Notes: generated from the sequence alone by a model not told the origin. 64,000 bases of DNA from Flaviaesturariibacter aridisoli (GCF_004343705.1 NZ_SKFH01000001.1:310001-374000), one strand, 5' to 3'. Shown: positions 34,352-44,021, counted from the stretch's first letter. A program made the numbers and translations.

Positions 34352-35119
34352 TTAGACCGCTGCCTGCTTGTGAAAATAAATGGCATCGGCCTGCGCGGTG
34401 CAGGTAAGCACGAGGTCGTTGATGCACACATGCGGCGGCAGGGTGGTGGTATAATAGATCACCGAGGCCACGTCTTCGGGGCGGAGTGGCTGGAAGCCCT
34501 GGTATACCGAACCCGCCGTGGCCGCATCGCCCTTGAAGCGCACCAGCGAGAACTCGGTTTCGGCGGCGCCGGGGTGGATGCCCGTTACCCGGATGCCCTC
34601 GCTCAGCAGGTCGATGCGCATGGAGCGGTTGAGGGCGTCAACCGCGAACTTGGAGGCGCAATAAACGTTGCCCCGCTCGTATACTTCCTTGCCGGCCACC
34701 GAGCCCAGGTTGATGATATGACCGCGCTTGCGGGCCAGCATGAACGGCAGCACCGCCCGGGATACGTACAAGAGACCTTTCACATTGGTGTCGAGCATCG
34801 TTTCCCAGTCGTCAAGGGAGGCGTCCTGGAACTTGTCGCGGCCGAGGGCGAGGCCGGCGTTGTTGATAAGCACGTCGATACTTTGCCATTCGGCAGGGAG
34901 GGTGGCCACGGCAGCCGTCACGGCGGCGCGGTCGCGCACGTCGAAAGGAAGGAGGTAGCTGTCGGCGCCATAGCGTGCCTTCAGGTTGGCAGCGGCTGCC
35001 TCGAGGCGCTCGGTGCGGCGGCCGTTCAGCAGAAGCCGGTAACCGTTTTGGGCGAAAATCTCGGCGCAGGCCGCCCCGAATCCGGCCGTGGCGCCGGTGA
35101 TGAAGACCGTCTTGTTCAT
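34352..35119 (-). CDS. Short-chain dehydrogenase/reductase (YdfG-like)
   Basis: The 255 residues carry the classical SDR pattern: cofactor loop GATAGFG (9-15), NNAG (87-90), and catalytic S140, Y153 and K157 (YCASK). The arginine pair after the second strand (NGRRTERL) points to NADP(H). Overall it is most like YdfG/serine 3-dehydrogenase-type enzymes acting on 3-hydroxy acids, but the substrate is not certain. A TAGTTTCG box ends four bases before the ATG, another leaderless-type arrangement. Confidence 0.92.
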   Translation of the reverse strand: MNKTVFITGATAGFGAACAEIFAQNGYRLLLNGRRTERLEAAAANLKARYGADSYLLPFDVRDRAAVTAAVATLPAEWQSIDVLINNAGLALGRDKFQDASLDDWETMLDTNVKGLLYVSRAVLPFMLARKRGHIINLGSVAGKEVYERGNVYCASKFAVDALNRSMRIDLLSEGIRVTGIHPGAAETEFSLVRFKGDAATAGSVYQGFQPLRPEDVASVIYYTTTLPPHVCINDLVLTCTAQADAIYFHKQAAV

Positions 35120-35123
35120 AGGG

Positions 35124-35131
35124 CGAAACTA
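35124..35131 (-). promoter_or_regulatory. Promoter -7 box of the SDR gene
   Basis: TAGTTTCG on the minus strand (one mismatch), four bases before the ATG. Confidence 0.45.
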
Positions 35132-35202
35132 GGGAACAGACGAACACGGATTAAAGAACAAGGAATGTAGCAGCCAGGGAGCATGCTGAATGAAAAAGTA
35201 TT

Positions 35203-37851
35203 CTACCGGATCAGCGTCACGGTGCCTTTGGCGAAATAGGGCTTACCGGTAAAGTCGATCGCTTTTACGATCCACACGAATACGTTGGTGCCCTGTTCCT
35301 TGCCATTGATACGCCCGTCCCAGCCCGCGCCGTTGACCCTCGTTTCGAATACCAACTCGCCCCAGCGGTTGTAAACGCGGAAATATTCGATCTCCCGCAT
35401 ACCCACGGCGATGGGCTTCACCACGTCGTTGCGACCGTCGCCATTCGGAGTAAAGGCCGTGGGCACGAAGATGGACGGCTCGGTGCGGAAAACGCGCACC
35501 GTGAGGCGGGCCGAGTCCACGCAGTTGAGCGAGTCGTACACACGAACCAGGTAGCGGATGAATTCGGGATTGGTGTCGTAGAAGCCGATCGGGTCGGAGG
35601 TGTCGGGGCGGTCGAGGCCGGTAGTGGGCACCCATTCGTAGCGCACGCCGCCTGAGGCATGCAGCTGCACGGGCTGTCCGGCTACCACCATCGTGTCGTT
35701 GCCGGCATCCGGGAAGATGCGCGGCATTACGTTGACCGCCACCGTGTCGGAGCTCGGCTTGGGACAGCCGCTCAGCGCGTTGCGCACGGTGAGCACGTAC
35801 ACCATCGTGTCGGGCGGCCGCGCGGTGGGCGTGAGTGTGTTGGCGTTGGTCAGCCAGGTGGTCGGCGACCAGCTGAAGCTCGTACCGTTGTGCGTGCCCT
35901 GCAGCGTAACCGAGGCCCGGAAGCAGATCGTGGTGTCGCCGCTGACGCTAACCTGCGGGTAGGGCACGGTGCGCACCTGCATTTGCCTCGTGGTGCTGCA
36001 ATGACCGATAAAGGACGTCAGGCTGTACAGGTTCAGCGCCTGCGTAGGCAGTGCCATGGGCTCCAGCACGGTAGGATCGTTGAGCTCGCCACCGGGCGTC
36101 CACAGAAAACGGAGACCATCGGTCGTTCCGCCCAGGCGCACCGAGTCGGTAAGGCAGATGGTCGTATCGGGACGCAGCTGCAACGTTACGAAGTTGACCA
36201 CCCGCACGCGCACCGTGTCGCGGTTGAGGCATCCGTTGTCGTCGAGCTGCGCGGTGTAGGAGGTCGTCACGGCCGGCCACACGAGCGGGGTGGCGGTGTT
36301 GGCGTCCTGCATCTGCCCGTTGGGCGTCCAGCTGAAGTTGCCCGACCCTACGGCCGACAGGCGCAGCGAGTCGCCGCGGCAGATCAGTGTATCGCGGAAG
36401 GGCAGCGTCAGCGGCGGCTTATCCATGATGGTCACCTGCCGTACGACGGTGTCGCGGCAGCCTTTGCTCGTCCCCACCACGAAGCGGACACTGTAGGTGG
36501 ACGGTGTTGGATACGTATAAACCGGGTTGCGCAGCAGCGAGGTGTCGTTGGTAACGGCGGGGTCGCCGAAGTCCCAGCGCCAGAAACTTACGTTGCCGTA
36601 GCGGGTGCTGGTGGTGTCGATGAATTGCGTGGGTTTACTGGCGCAGATGCCCTGCCAGCGGAAGCCGGGGAAGAAGCCCGGGTACACCCGCACCGTGGAA
36701 GTGGCACTATCGGCGCAGCGCTCGCCGCGGTTCACCACCAGCTTTACGATGTAGACGCCGGTGTCGGGATAGCTGTACGGGGCGGTGGGCAGATTGGAGG
36801 TATCGTTGGTCAGGCCCGGAACGCCAAAATCCCAGAAGCTCGAATTAACACCCGTGGGTGTATTGTTGAAAAAGATAACGTTGAAGTCTTTGCAGTTGAC
36901 GTACGAAGGGTCGAGGGTGGCACGAACCGCGGAGCAATCGGCCACCTTGATGTGCAGTTCCTTGCGGTTGCGGGCAATTAGGGTGCTGCCGCGCCATTCT
37001 TCCACGCAAACGGTTACGACGTATTCGCCCACATCCGGGGCGATGCCGCTCATTATACCGGTGTTGGGATCAATGCTCACACGGTCGCCGAGGGGCGTGC
37101 TGCCGCTGAAGCCCGTTTCGTAGGGGATCGTCACATAAGGAGGCGGGGCCGCCGGGTTGGGGGTCACGCAGGAGTAGCAGGTGCCGTTGTTGGCGCTTCC
37201 CTGCCCGCCGCCTTCCCAGGCATCGCAAAAAGAATAAACCAGCCGGTCGCCATCAGGGTCGGTACCCTCAAATGAATACTGGAAATAGTTGTTGCGGCAG
37301 ATCACCACCGTGTCGTTCACCTGGAAGGAGCAGCTGCTGTTCTTCGGACCATCCGGGTGCACATCCGTGCCGGGAATACCGATGGAGTAGGTATTGCCGA
37401 GGGCATTGGAGGCGCCGAAAATGTTGGAGATGCCGGCGATGCGGCAGCAGCGTTGATAAGAGAGCGTATACCCTTTCGGGCTGCCTGCCAGCTCCAGCCC
37501 GCTCAACTGGTATTCCTGAATGAGGTAATAGCATTTCTCCGGCTGGTTGGTGATGCATTCTTCATCCTTGCTTTTCCGGAGAAAATAAGAATTGGACAAC
37601 TGCGCATTCACCGTCCTGACCTCCTGCCCCGTCAAGGCGTCAAAAATGGTGATGGGAACGGATTGGGAAAGCTGCCCGCCATTGGCCGTGCAGATCATAT
37701 AAACTGTCAGGGTAACATCGTAGCGAAGCTTGGAGGGATCGGCGATGCCTTGCCCGACATACGTATACGTGAAAAAACCGCCTTTCAGGTGTTCGGCATG
37801 TGCCGATACGAAGGCCATTGCCAGCAGCAAAAAAAGATACAGTCTTTTCAT
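35203..37851 (-). CDS. Large PKD-repeat surface protein with T9SS type B (CHU_C) domain
   Basis: The 882-residue protein has a signal peptide (about 1-19) and an N-terminal beta region rich in cysteine pairs, then PKD-like domains (SFWDFGVPGLTND..., FWRWDFGDPAVTND...) and several Ig-like repeats of the form SWTPNGQMQDANTATP / LWTPGGELNDPTVLEP / SWSPTTWLTNANTLTP / EWVPTTGLDRPDTSDP. It ends with the gliding-motility CHU_C domain: FVPTAFTPNGDGRND, YNRWGELVFET, GWDGRINGKEQGTNVFVWIV. That C-terminus is the type B signal for T9SS export, so it is probably a surface adhesin or gliding-linked protein. It is coupled to the upstream hydrolase gene by an ATGA overlap. Confidence 0.9.
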   Translation of the reverse strand: MKRLYLFLLLAMAFVSAHAEHLKGGFFTYTYVGQGIADPSKLRYDVTLTVYMICTANGGQLSQSVPITIFDALTGQEVRTVNAQLSNSYFLRKSKDEECITNQPEKCYYLIQEYQLSGLELAGSPKGYTLSYQRCCRIAGISNIFGASNALGNTYSIGIPGTDVHPDGPKNSSCSFQVNDTVVICRNNYFQYSFEGTDPDGDRLVYSFCDAWEGGGQGSANNGTCYSCVTPNPAAPPPYVTIPYETGFSGSTPLGDRVSIDPNTGIMSGIAPDVGEYVVTVCVEEWRGSTLIARNRKELHIKVADCSAVRATLDPSYVNCKDFNVIFFNNTPTGVNSSFWDFGVPGLTNDTSNLPTAPYSYPDTGVYIVKLVVNRGERCADSATSTVRVYPGFFPGFRWQGICASKPTQFIDTTSTRYGNVSFWRWDFGDPAVTNDTSLLRNPVYTYPTPSTYSVRFVVGTSKGCRDTVVRQVTIMDKPPLTLPFRDTLICRGDSLRLSAVGSGNFSWTPNGQMQDANTATPLVWPAVTTSYTAQLDDNGCLNRDTVRVRVVNFVTLQLRPDTTICLTDSVRLGGTTDGLRFLWTPGGELNDPTVLEPMALPTQALNLYSLTSFIGHCSTTRQMQVRTVPYPQVSVSGDTTICFRASVTLQGTHNGTSFSWSPTTWLTNANTLTPTARPPDTMVYVLTVRNALSGCPKPSSDTVAVNVMPRIFPDAGNDTMVVAGQPVQLHASGGVRYEWVPTTGLDRPDTSDPIGFYDTNPEFIRYLVRVYDSLNCVDSARLTVRVFRTEPSIFVPTAFTPNGDGRNDVVKPIAVGMREIEYFRVYNRWGELVFETRVNGAGWDGRINGKEQGTNVFVWIVKAIDFTGKPYFAKGTVTLIR

Positions 37852-38618
37852 CGGTCAGTTCGACGTTGGTGTATGAAGCGCAAGTAGGTCAGTAGGTGTT
37901 GGTTCGCTAGTTCGGGGCACTCCCGCATCCCCATGTGCCCGGCCTCTTCCAGCAGGTGTACCTGGCTGACGCGCGGCAGGTGACATTGGGCGAGCCCGTC
38001 CGCTAAAGGTACGGCATTGTCATGCCTGCCAAGGGTAAAGAGAACGGGTATTTCTGCTTCTTTTAACACATCCGTGCGGTCGGGGCGCGCGATCATCGCC
38101 TCGTAGTATCCTATTAACGCATCGGGGTTCATGCCCGTTGCCTCGGCGAGGCTTTTTTCGATGAGCTCCGGGTGCCGCTCGCGGGTGGCCGGGCTATAAA
38201 GGTTAGGCGTAGTCGTTTTCATAAACGCGTCCGCGCCCTGCCGGCGGATGAAGTCGATGCCCTTGCGGCGCGTGTCTACCTTGGCTGTTGTGTCGGCAAA
38301 CGCCGTGGAGTGAAAAAGGCCGAGGCCCAGGAGCCGCTCCGGCCAGCGTTCGGCGAAGGCCAGCGCCACGTAGCCGCCCATGCTGTGCCCCACGAGCACG
38401 CAGCGCCCGATCCCTTCGGCGTCGAGGCGGTCGCGCACGGCTTCGGCGAGGCTTTCCATCGACCAGGTTTCCGGTGCCTCCGTGCCGCCGGAGCCGGGCA
38501 GGTCGGGTGTGAGCAGGCGGCAGTGTTCGGCCAGCGGTGCCTGCCGGTCCCACACGCGGCTGTCTTCGCCGAAGCCGTGCAGGAGTACGAGCGGGGTAGT
38601 TGCGGAGTTGTCGGGCAT
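37848..38618 (-). CDS. Alpha/beta hydrolase
   Basis: The 256-residue protein has the alpha/beta hydrolase fold: oxyanion loop LLHGFGEDSRVW, nucleophile elbow GHSMGG with S79, acid in LFTLGRHDNAVP and histidine in EEAGHMGM. Family members include esterases and C-C bond hydrolases; the substrate is unknown. ATG at 38618 begins close to the first strand; an upstream ATG (38669) would add 17 residues without known similarity. Its stop overlaps the start of the PKD-repeat protein. Confidence 0.87.
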   Translation of the reverse strand: MPDNSATTPLVLLHGFGEDSRVWDRQAPLAEHCRLLTPDLPGSGGTEAPETWSMESLAEAVRDRLDAEGIGRCVLVGHSMGGYVALAFAERWPERLLGLGLFHSTAFADTTAKVDTRRKGIDFIRRQGADAFMKTTTPNLYSPATRERHPELIEKSLAEATGMNPDALIGYYEAMIARPDRTDVLKEAEIPVLFTLGRHDNAVPLADGLAQCHLPRVSQVHLLEEAGHMGMRECPELANQHLLTYLRFIHQRRTDR

Positions 38619-38693
38619 GCGGGTTTGATTCGGATGAAGCGATGGTTCAGGGTCTTCTAAATATACCACGCCGGCGGCGAACCGTAAAATAGT

Positions 38694-39884
38694 TTAGTGC
38701 CCTGCGGGCGCATTTGCTTCCGGGTTGTGGTGCGGCTTCAGCACGATGAGCCAGGCGCGCAGCAGCAACAGCAGCACGATGGGCAGGAAGCCGATGTTGA
38801 GTTCCTGCGGCAGGAAGATCCACCCGAGCAGCAGGGCGGAGTTGATCACCATCGTCGCCAGCAGGTACCAGTGGATCCAGCGCCGCTCGCGGCGGAGAAA
38901 GGGCGCCGCCAGCAGGTGCGTGGGCAGCGCCCACAGCAGGTTCCAGTTGTTGCGGCATACGCTGTGGTCGGTGCCGAACCACATAAAAAGCAACACCACG
39001 CCCACGATGCCGGCGAGCGCGAACAGGAGGAAATCAAAAACGGTCAGCGCCCGCCGCACGCCGCGCGCCGGTACGAACGACAGCACACCTACCAACGCCA
39101 GCAGCAGGCCGAATACCAGCAGCGGCGACGGTGAATAGCCCGGATCGAGGGGAGGCAATTGCAGCACGTTCTGCGGTGCCGATACCAGTGGCCGCCCGCC
39201 GGCGGTGGCGCCGCCGATGCCCTGCAGAAGCTTTTCGGGCAGGAATTGCGCTTCGCGGTTGTGCACGCGCCGGTCGAGGCGGGCGCCGAGCAGCAGGTCG
39301 ATGCCCAGCTTGCTCCAGGGCTGGCGGCCGCGGTCGAGGTATTCGTGAATGAGGTTGCGGAAGGTAGGCGCTTTCGTGCGGTCGGCGGGAATGACGCCCG
39401 CCGTAGACACTTGCGCGCCGGCTTGCCGGTAGATCATCTCCGCGGCGCGGGTGGTGCAGTTGTCGAAGAGGAAGTCGTAGCGGTATTGCCGGTTGGCGGG
39501 CAGCAGGTTGGTCTGCAGGGCCTGCAGCAGTGCCGTTTTCTGCGCGCAGTCGAGCAGCACTTCCTGTTCCACTACGCTGCGCCCTTCGAGGCGATAGCCA
39601 TACAGGAAGTAGGGCATGGGTTCTACGTCGAGGTAGTAGGGCAGGCGGCCGCGGATGAATTTGATGTAGAAGTCGTCGCCGAACTCGAAGGTGCCGTAGT
39701 TGTACACGTCGTCGGTGCCCGACACGGTGTTCTGCACCCGCAGGGCGGTGTGTCCGAAGATCGAATACAGCTCCGTGCCGGGGCTGCAGGTGAGCAGCGT
39801 GATGCGCAACGAACAGGTCTCCTGCGCGCGCAGGCCGGTCAGGAGGAAACAAAAACAAGAGAGCAAAAAAAAGATTCGCCGCAC
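38694..39884 (-). CDS. DUF4105 protein, Lnb-like lipoprotein N-acyltransferase candidate
   Basis: The 396-residue protein has a signal peptide (about 1-20), a periplasmic DUF4105 domain (about 24-250) and five or so C-terminal membrane helices. In the domain H45 (SIFGHTALRV) and C143 (LFDNCTTR) stand in conserved motifs. The Pfam domain is named after Lnb, the Bacteroides enzyme that N-acylates lipoproteins in place of Lnt. The layout here, periplasmic domain plus membrane helices, fits that enzyme, and the window encodes many lipoproteins, but activity is inferred. It stands alone between the hydrolase and TfoX-like genes. Confidence 0.82.
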   Translation of the reverse strand: MRRIFFLLSCFCFLLTGLRAQETCSLRITLLTCSPGTELYSIFGHTALRVQNTVSGTDDVYNYGTFEFGDDFYIKFIRGRLPYYLDVEPMPYFLYGYRLEGRSVVEQEVLLDCAQKTALLQALQTNLLPANRQYRYDFLFDNCTTRAAEMIYRQAGAQVSTAGVIPADRTKAPTFRNLIHEYLDRGRQPWSKLGIDLLLGARLDRRVHNREAQFLPEKLLQGIGGATAGGRPLVSAPQNVLQLPPLDPGYSPSPLLVFGLLLALVGVLSFVPARGVRRALTVFDFLLFALAGIVGVVLLFMWFGTDHSVCRNNWNLLWALPTHLLAAPFLRRERRWIHWYLLATMVINSALLLGWIFLPQELNIGFLPIVLLLLLRAWLIVLKPHHNPEANAPAGH

Positions 39885-39929
39885 ACCGATCGCTTTGGCG
39901 GCAAGATAGCGAAAAGCGCTTCGGAGCGT

Positions 39930-40280
39930 TCAGGGCTTCTTTTTCTTCGAAGCCTTTGCATGCCGGTTGAAGTCCAGGCATAACTCCATCCACCAGCGGA
40001 AGTCGCCCGGCCTGCGAAAGCCCGCCGGCTCCACGAAGCAGTAACCTTTCATCTCCTTGCCCTTCATCAGCATCGGGAGGTACCCATGGCGTTCGGCCAC
40101 TTCTTCGAACCGCGCCGGGTCGAAGCGGCACATCAGGTTGTCGCGGCTGATGTTGACGCACATTTTTCCATTGACGAGGAAAGCCAGTCCGGAGAACATC
40201 GCCTTTTCGGTAATGCGGATGCCCGCAACATCCGATAGGTATTCGCGCACGCGGTCGGCAAGCTGTGAGTCGTAAGCCAT
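39930..40280 (-). CDS. TfoX N-terminal domain protein
   Basis: The 116 residues are a TfoX/Sxy N-terminal domain: VREYLSDVAGIRITEKAMFSGLAFLVNGKMCVNISRDNLMCRFDPARFEEVAERHG. In Proteobacteria TfoX regulates competence, but the stand-alone domain is widespread in Bacteroidota and its role there is unknown. ATG at 40280 is chosen because it directly precedes the domain. The tail ends in KASKKKKP. Confidence 0.85.
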   Translation of the reverse strand: MAYDSQLADRVREYLSDVAGIRITEKAMFSGLAFLVNGKMCVNISRDNLMCRFDPARFEEVAERHGYLPMLMKGKEMKGYCFVEPAGFRRPGDFRWWMELCLDFNRHAKASKKKKP

Positions 40281-40324
40281 GATCCGGGGTTGTTTGCCGG
40301 CTAAAATAGCGATGGAACCGATGG

Positions 40325-41146
40325 CTATTCCGGCTGCCTCCGATGGTCGGCCGGCAAGATGATGCGTTCGTCGGGCCGCGCTTCCAGGCCGGGTATCCGG
40401 CGGATGGTAGCCGGCTCCTTCACTTTCTTCAGTTTCGGCTCCGGCACCGCATCGCTGAACGTGAATTGTACGCTGTCGCATTGTGAGCGGATGTATTGGA
40501 GCAGGTAGCGGCAGAACAGGATCAGCCCACCCATCTCGAGTCCTTCTTCCACCATCGTCAGCACTTTGTAGGTGAAGTTGTTTCCATGTGCTTCGAAGTA
40601 GGAGCCATCAATGGCTTCCACACCGAGGGCGCCCGATAAGTAGATGAATGCCGACAGTACGAAGCCGATGCGTGTTGGGCGGGGAAGCGCCTTCAGGAAG
40701 CGCAGGTAGGCCAGCCCGATCAGCCCGGCCACGGCGATGCCGGGAAGGATCCAGGCATTATACAGCAGGCCCAGGTGCCCCGCGCCCAGCCGTTGACGCA
40801 TAGGGCCGATGAGGTCTTCGTGAATGGTCCACGCTTCATCCATGGCCATGCATACGAAGCCGATCGACAAGGTCAGCCAGCCGAGACTTTCTACAAGCCG
40901 GCCGCGGATCGCACGGGCCGCGATCACAAACAGGAGCACGGCGTCGGCCAGCAGCAGGAACACATTGTAGGCAGTGGGCAGGTTGCGCTCGCCGTCCAGC
41001 GACAGCAGGCGCGCGAGGCCGTGTATTTCCGCGGTGCGATGGAGGTAGGGCAGGCTGATCAGGAAATTGGCGAATACAAGCAGGGCGAGGACAGCGAACA
41101 GGCCGTTGGTCAGACGGTTGGTCCGAATCAGGATGTGCTGGTGCAT
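40325..41146 (-). CDS. Multi-pass membrane protein of unknown function
   Basis: About six or seven membrane helices are seen in this 273-residue protein, with the conserved-looking acidic and histidine cluster AMDEAWTIHEDLIGPMR in one loop and a charged cytoplasmic tail. I do not recognise a family. ATG at 41146 is chosen because it directly precedes the first membrane helix; the longer ORF reads through non-coding-looking sequence. It is upstream of the TfoX-like gene on the same strand, 44 bases away, so the two may be co-transcribed. Confidence 0.65.
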   Translation of the reverse strand: MHQHILIRTNRLTNGLFAVLALLVFANFLISLPYLHRTAEIHGLARLLSLDGERNLPTAYNVFLLLADAVLLFVIAARAIRGRLVESLGWLTLSIGFVCMAMDEAWTIHEDLIGPMRQRLGAGHLGLLYNAWILPGIAVAGLIGLAYLRFLKALPRPTRIGFVLSAFIYLSGALGVEAIDGSYFEAHGNNFTYKVLTMVEEGLEMGGLILFCRYLLQYIRSQCDSVQFTFSDAVPEPKLKKVKEPATIRRIPGLEARPDERIILPADHRRQPE

Positions 41147-41309
41147 AACACTGGTTTTTAGGTTAGCAGCGACCACTTGGGGGAACGGCAGACGCAGTGA
41201 TATGGATGTAATATATCCGCCACAAATACCATGCGTGAAACGACAGCCGTACCGTAGAAATGCGGTATGGATGGGGAAGCAGTTCTTCCGTAGAAATACA
41301 AACAAAACA

Positions 41310-41339
41310 AAGGCCCAGATCGCTTGCGATTCGGGCCTT
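41310..41339 (-). terminator. Terminator of guaB
   Basis: Long stem AAGGCCC(G)AATCGC / GCGATCTGGGCCTT on the minus strand followed by TTGTTTTG, 39 bases after the guaB stop. Confidence 0.8.
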
Positions 41340-41377
41340 CCGTTCCCCTACCCCCGGAAGGGGGGCAAGGGTTGGGC

Positions 41378-42850
41378 TTATTTCCTCGAATAGTTCGGCG
41401 CCTCCCTGGTGATCTCCACGTCGTGCGCATGGCTTTCGCGCATGCCGGCGTTGGTGATCTTTACGAAGGTGGCCGATTGCAAGGCTTCGATGTCTTTTGC
41501 GCCACAATAGCCCATGCCTGCGCGCAGGCCGCCTACATACTGGTATACGATCTCTTTCAGGGAGCCTTTATAAGCCACGCGTCCTTCGATGCCTTCGGGA
41601 ACGAACTTCTTCACGTCGGCTTCGGGATCCTGGAAGTAGCGGTCGGAGGAGCCCACCGACATGGCTCCGAGCGAGCCCATGCCGCGGTACTCCTTGAACT
41701 TGCGGCCTTCGTAGATGATGGTGTCGCCGGGACTTTCCTCGGTGCCCGCGAAGATGGATCCCATCATCACGCAATCGGCGCCGGCGGCGAGGGCCTTCAC
41801 CATATCGCCGGTGTAGCGGATGCCGCCATCGGCAATGAGCGGAATATCGCGGTCCTTCAGTGCCGCGTGTGCCTGCATGATGGCCGTCAGCTGCGGCACG
41901 CCGGCACCGGCTACAATGCGCGTGGTGCAGATAGAGCCTGGGCCGATGCCCACTTTCACGGCGTCGGCGCCGGCGTCGGCGAGCGCTTTGGCACCTTCGG
42001 TGGTGGCGATGTTGCCCGCGATCACGGGCAGCTTCGGAAAGGCGCCTTTTACTTTTTTAAGCGAATCGATGATGCCCTTCGAATGGCCGTGCGCCGAGTC
42101 GAGCACCACCACGTCCACGCCTACATGCTGCAGGGCGGCCACGCGGTCGAGGATGTCTTCGGTGACCCCGATCGCCGCGCCCACCAGCAGGCGGCCGAGG
42201 CTGTCTTTGGCGGAGTTGGGATAGGAAGTAACCTGGAGAATGTCGCGGTAGGTGATGAGGCCAACAAGCAGGCCGTTTTTATTGACGACGGGCAGCTTTT
42301 CCACCTTCGTCTGGCGCAGGATGGCTTCGGCTTTTTTGAGGTCGGTGCCTTCGGGTGCCGTCACCAGGTTTTCGCGCGTCATCACTTCCGTCACCGGCTT
42401 TTTGTCGTCTTCCTGGAAGCGCAGGTCGCGGTTGGTGAGGATGCCGGCCAGCTTGCCGCCGTCGGCCACCACGGGAATGCCGCCGAAGCCGTACTCACGC
42501 ATGATGCGCTTGGCGTCGCCGATGGTGGCGGTGGTGGGCAGCGTGACGGGGTCGACGATCATGGCGCTTTCGCTGCGCTTTACGCGCCGCACCTGGTCGG
42601 ACTGCTGCTCGATCGACATGTTCTTGTGCAGGATGCCGATGCCGCCTTCGCGGGCCAGCGCAATGGCGAGCCGCGATTCGGTCACGGTATCCATCGCCGC
42701 CGACAACATGGGTACGTTGAGCGTGATGTCGCGCGTGAGGCGCGTGCGGATGCTTACGGAGCGGGGCAGAATTTCGGAATAGGCAGGGACCAGCAGTACG
42801 TCGTCAAAGGTGAGTCCCTCGATAAAGGTGCGGGGAGCGTTTGTTGCCAT
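41378..42850 (-). CDS. guaB: IMP dehydrogenase (GuaB)
   Basis: GuaB oxidises IMP to XMP with NAD, the committed step of GMP synthesis. The 490-residue protein is a full-length enzyme: barrel core, tandem CBS domains (about 92-205, from [14 protein letters not shown] to LITYRDILQ), and the active-site loop [10 protein letters not shown] with C308, plus the flap with [12 protein letters not shown] at 42850 is used because TACTTTTG ends three bases before it; the longer reading frame would overlap the promoter. A terminator follows the stop. Confidence 0.97.
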   Translation of the reverse strand: MATNAPRTFIEGLTFDDVLLVPAYSEILPRSVSIRTRLTRDITLNVPMLSAAMDTVTESRLAIALAREGGIGILHKNMSIEQQSDQVRRVKRSESAMIVDPVTLPTTATIGDAKRIMREYGFGGIPVVADGGKLAGILTNRDLRFQEDDKKPVTEVMTRENLVTAPEGTDLKKAEAILRQTKVEKLPVVNKNGLLVGLITYRDILQVTSYPNSAKDSLGRLLVGAAIGVTEDILDRVAALQHVGVDVVVLDSAHGHSKGIIDSLKKVKGAFPKLPVIAGNIATTEGAKALADAGADAVKVGIGPGSICTTRIVAGAGVPQLTAIMQAHAALKDRDIPLIADGGIRYTGDMVKALAAGADCVMMGSIFAGTEESPGDTIIYEGRKFKEYRGMGSLGAMSVGSSDRYFQDPEADVKKFVPEGIEGRVAYKGSLKEIVYQYVGGLRAGMGYCGAKDIEALQSATFVKITNAGMRESHAHDVEITREAPNYSRK

Positions 42851-42853
42851 GTG

Positions 42854-42861
42854 CAAAAGTA
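42854..42861 (-). promoter_or_regulatory. Promoter -7 box of guaB
   Basis: TACTTTTG on the minus strand, three bases before the ATG: the tightest case in the window. Confidence 0.7.
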
Positions 42862-42917
42862 GGGGCGGGGCCACGAAAGCTTTCTCAACGAATTCTTAAC
42901 GTATGTGGAAAACGCGG

Positions 42918-44021
42918 TCAGCACAGCTGGTACATCTTCCCCGGCAAGGGTGCGATCACGCCTTTGAGCTCCAGGTGCAGCAGGAGGGCCGCTACCTGCC
43001 CGGAGGAGCACCCGCTGCGCAGGTTGAGTTCGTCGATGTGCACGGCCGCCTTTTCTTCCAGCAGGCGGACAAGGAGCTGTTCTTCGGCGCTCAGCTCAAT
43101 GAACAATTGCTTTTGCGCCGGGCTGTTCGGTTGGCGCTCGGCCCAGCCCATCGCCTCTACCAGTTCGGCGGCCTCGCTGAGCAGCTGCGCCTTCTGGCTG
43201 CGGATGAGGAGGTGGCCGCCGCCGCTGCCCTTGTCGCCCACCCGGCCAGGCACCGCAAAAACATCCCGGTTGTACGAATCGGCGAGGCGCGCCGTGATCA
43301 TCGAGCCGCCCTTGGGCGCCGTTTCCACCACCACCGTGGCATCGCACAGGCCCGCCACGATGCGGTTGCGCAGTGGAAAGTGGTGCTTGTCGGGCTTCAT
43401 ATCGCTGAAGAACTCGGTGAGGAGGCCTCCGCCGGCGCGCACCATGTCGCGGGCCAGCGCCGTGTGCTCGGGCGGGTAGATCTTGCCCAGGCCGTGGGCT
43501 ACCACGCCGATGGTGGGCAGCCCGTATTTCAGCGCCGCCTTGTGCGCGCAGGCGTCGATGCCGTAGGCGAGCCCGCTCACGATGGTCACGTCCTGCCCGG
43601 ACAGCTCCTTCACGAAGCGCTCCGTCCATTGGCGTCCGTAGTCGGACGCGTTGCGTGTGCCCACGATCGCCACGAAGCGGCCCCGGTTGGGGTCGAAGTC
43701 GCCCTTGCCGAAGAGGAGGGCCGGCGGGTCGTAGCAGTGGAGCAGGCGCTGCGGGTAGGCGGCTTCGGTGAGGAAAAGGGTGCGCAACCCGTAGCGCTCG
43801 ATAAAGCGCAGCTCGGGCTGCAGGGCGTCGAAGCCGCGAAACTGGCGAATGGCCTGCGCCCGCACGGTGCCGATGCCCTCGAGCCGCTCGAGCGCGGCTG
43901 TTTTCGCCGCAAACACCGCCGGCGCCGACCCGAAGTGCTGCAGCAGGATCCGGGCGTGCACGTCGCCGATGTGCGGCACCTGCGTCAGGGCCAGCTGGTA
44001 CAGTAGTTCAGAATACTCCAC
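42918..44021 (-). CDS. dprA: DNA-processing protein DprA
   Basis: DprA binds incoming single-stranded DNA and loads RecA during natural transformation. The 367 residues have an N-terminal helical domain with a helix-hairpin-helix (LTQVPHIGDVHARILLQHFG, about 9-28), the Rossmann-like core with FVAIVGTRNASDYG, VSGLAYGIDACAHKAALKYG, VAHGLGKIYPPEH, KGSMITA-like ETAPKGGSMITA, and a C-terminal winged helix (VHIDELNLRSGCSSGQVAALLLHLELKG). The start GTG at 44021 is inferred: it gives a family-length protein and lies four bases after a weak promoter box; the longer ORF reads through palindromic repeats. Together with the TfoX-like gene it hints at DNA uptake capacity. Confidence 0.92.
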   Translation of the reverse strand: MEYSELLYQLALTQVPHIGDVHARILLQHFGSAPAVFAAKTAALERLEGIGTVRAQAIRQFRGFDALQPELRFIERYGLRTLFLTEAAYPQRLLHCYDPPALLFGKGDFDPNRGRFVAIVGTRNASDYGRQWTERFVKELSGQDVTIVSGLAYGIDACAHKAALKYGLPTIGVVAHGLGKIYPPEHTALARDMVRAGGGLLTEFFSDMKPDKHHFPLRNRIVAGLCDATVVVETAPKGGSMITARLADSYNRDVFAVPGRVGDKGSGGGHLLIRSQKAQLLSEAAELVEAMGWAERQPNSPAQKQLFIELSAEEQLLVRLLEEKAAVHIDELNLRSGCSSGQVAALLLHLELKGVIAPLPGKMYQLC

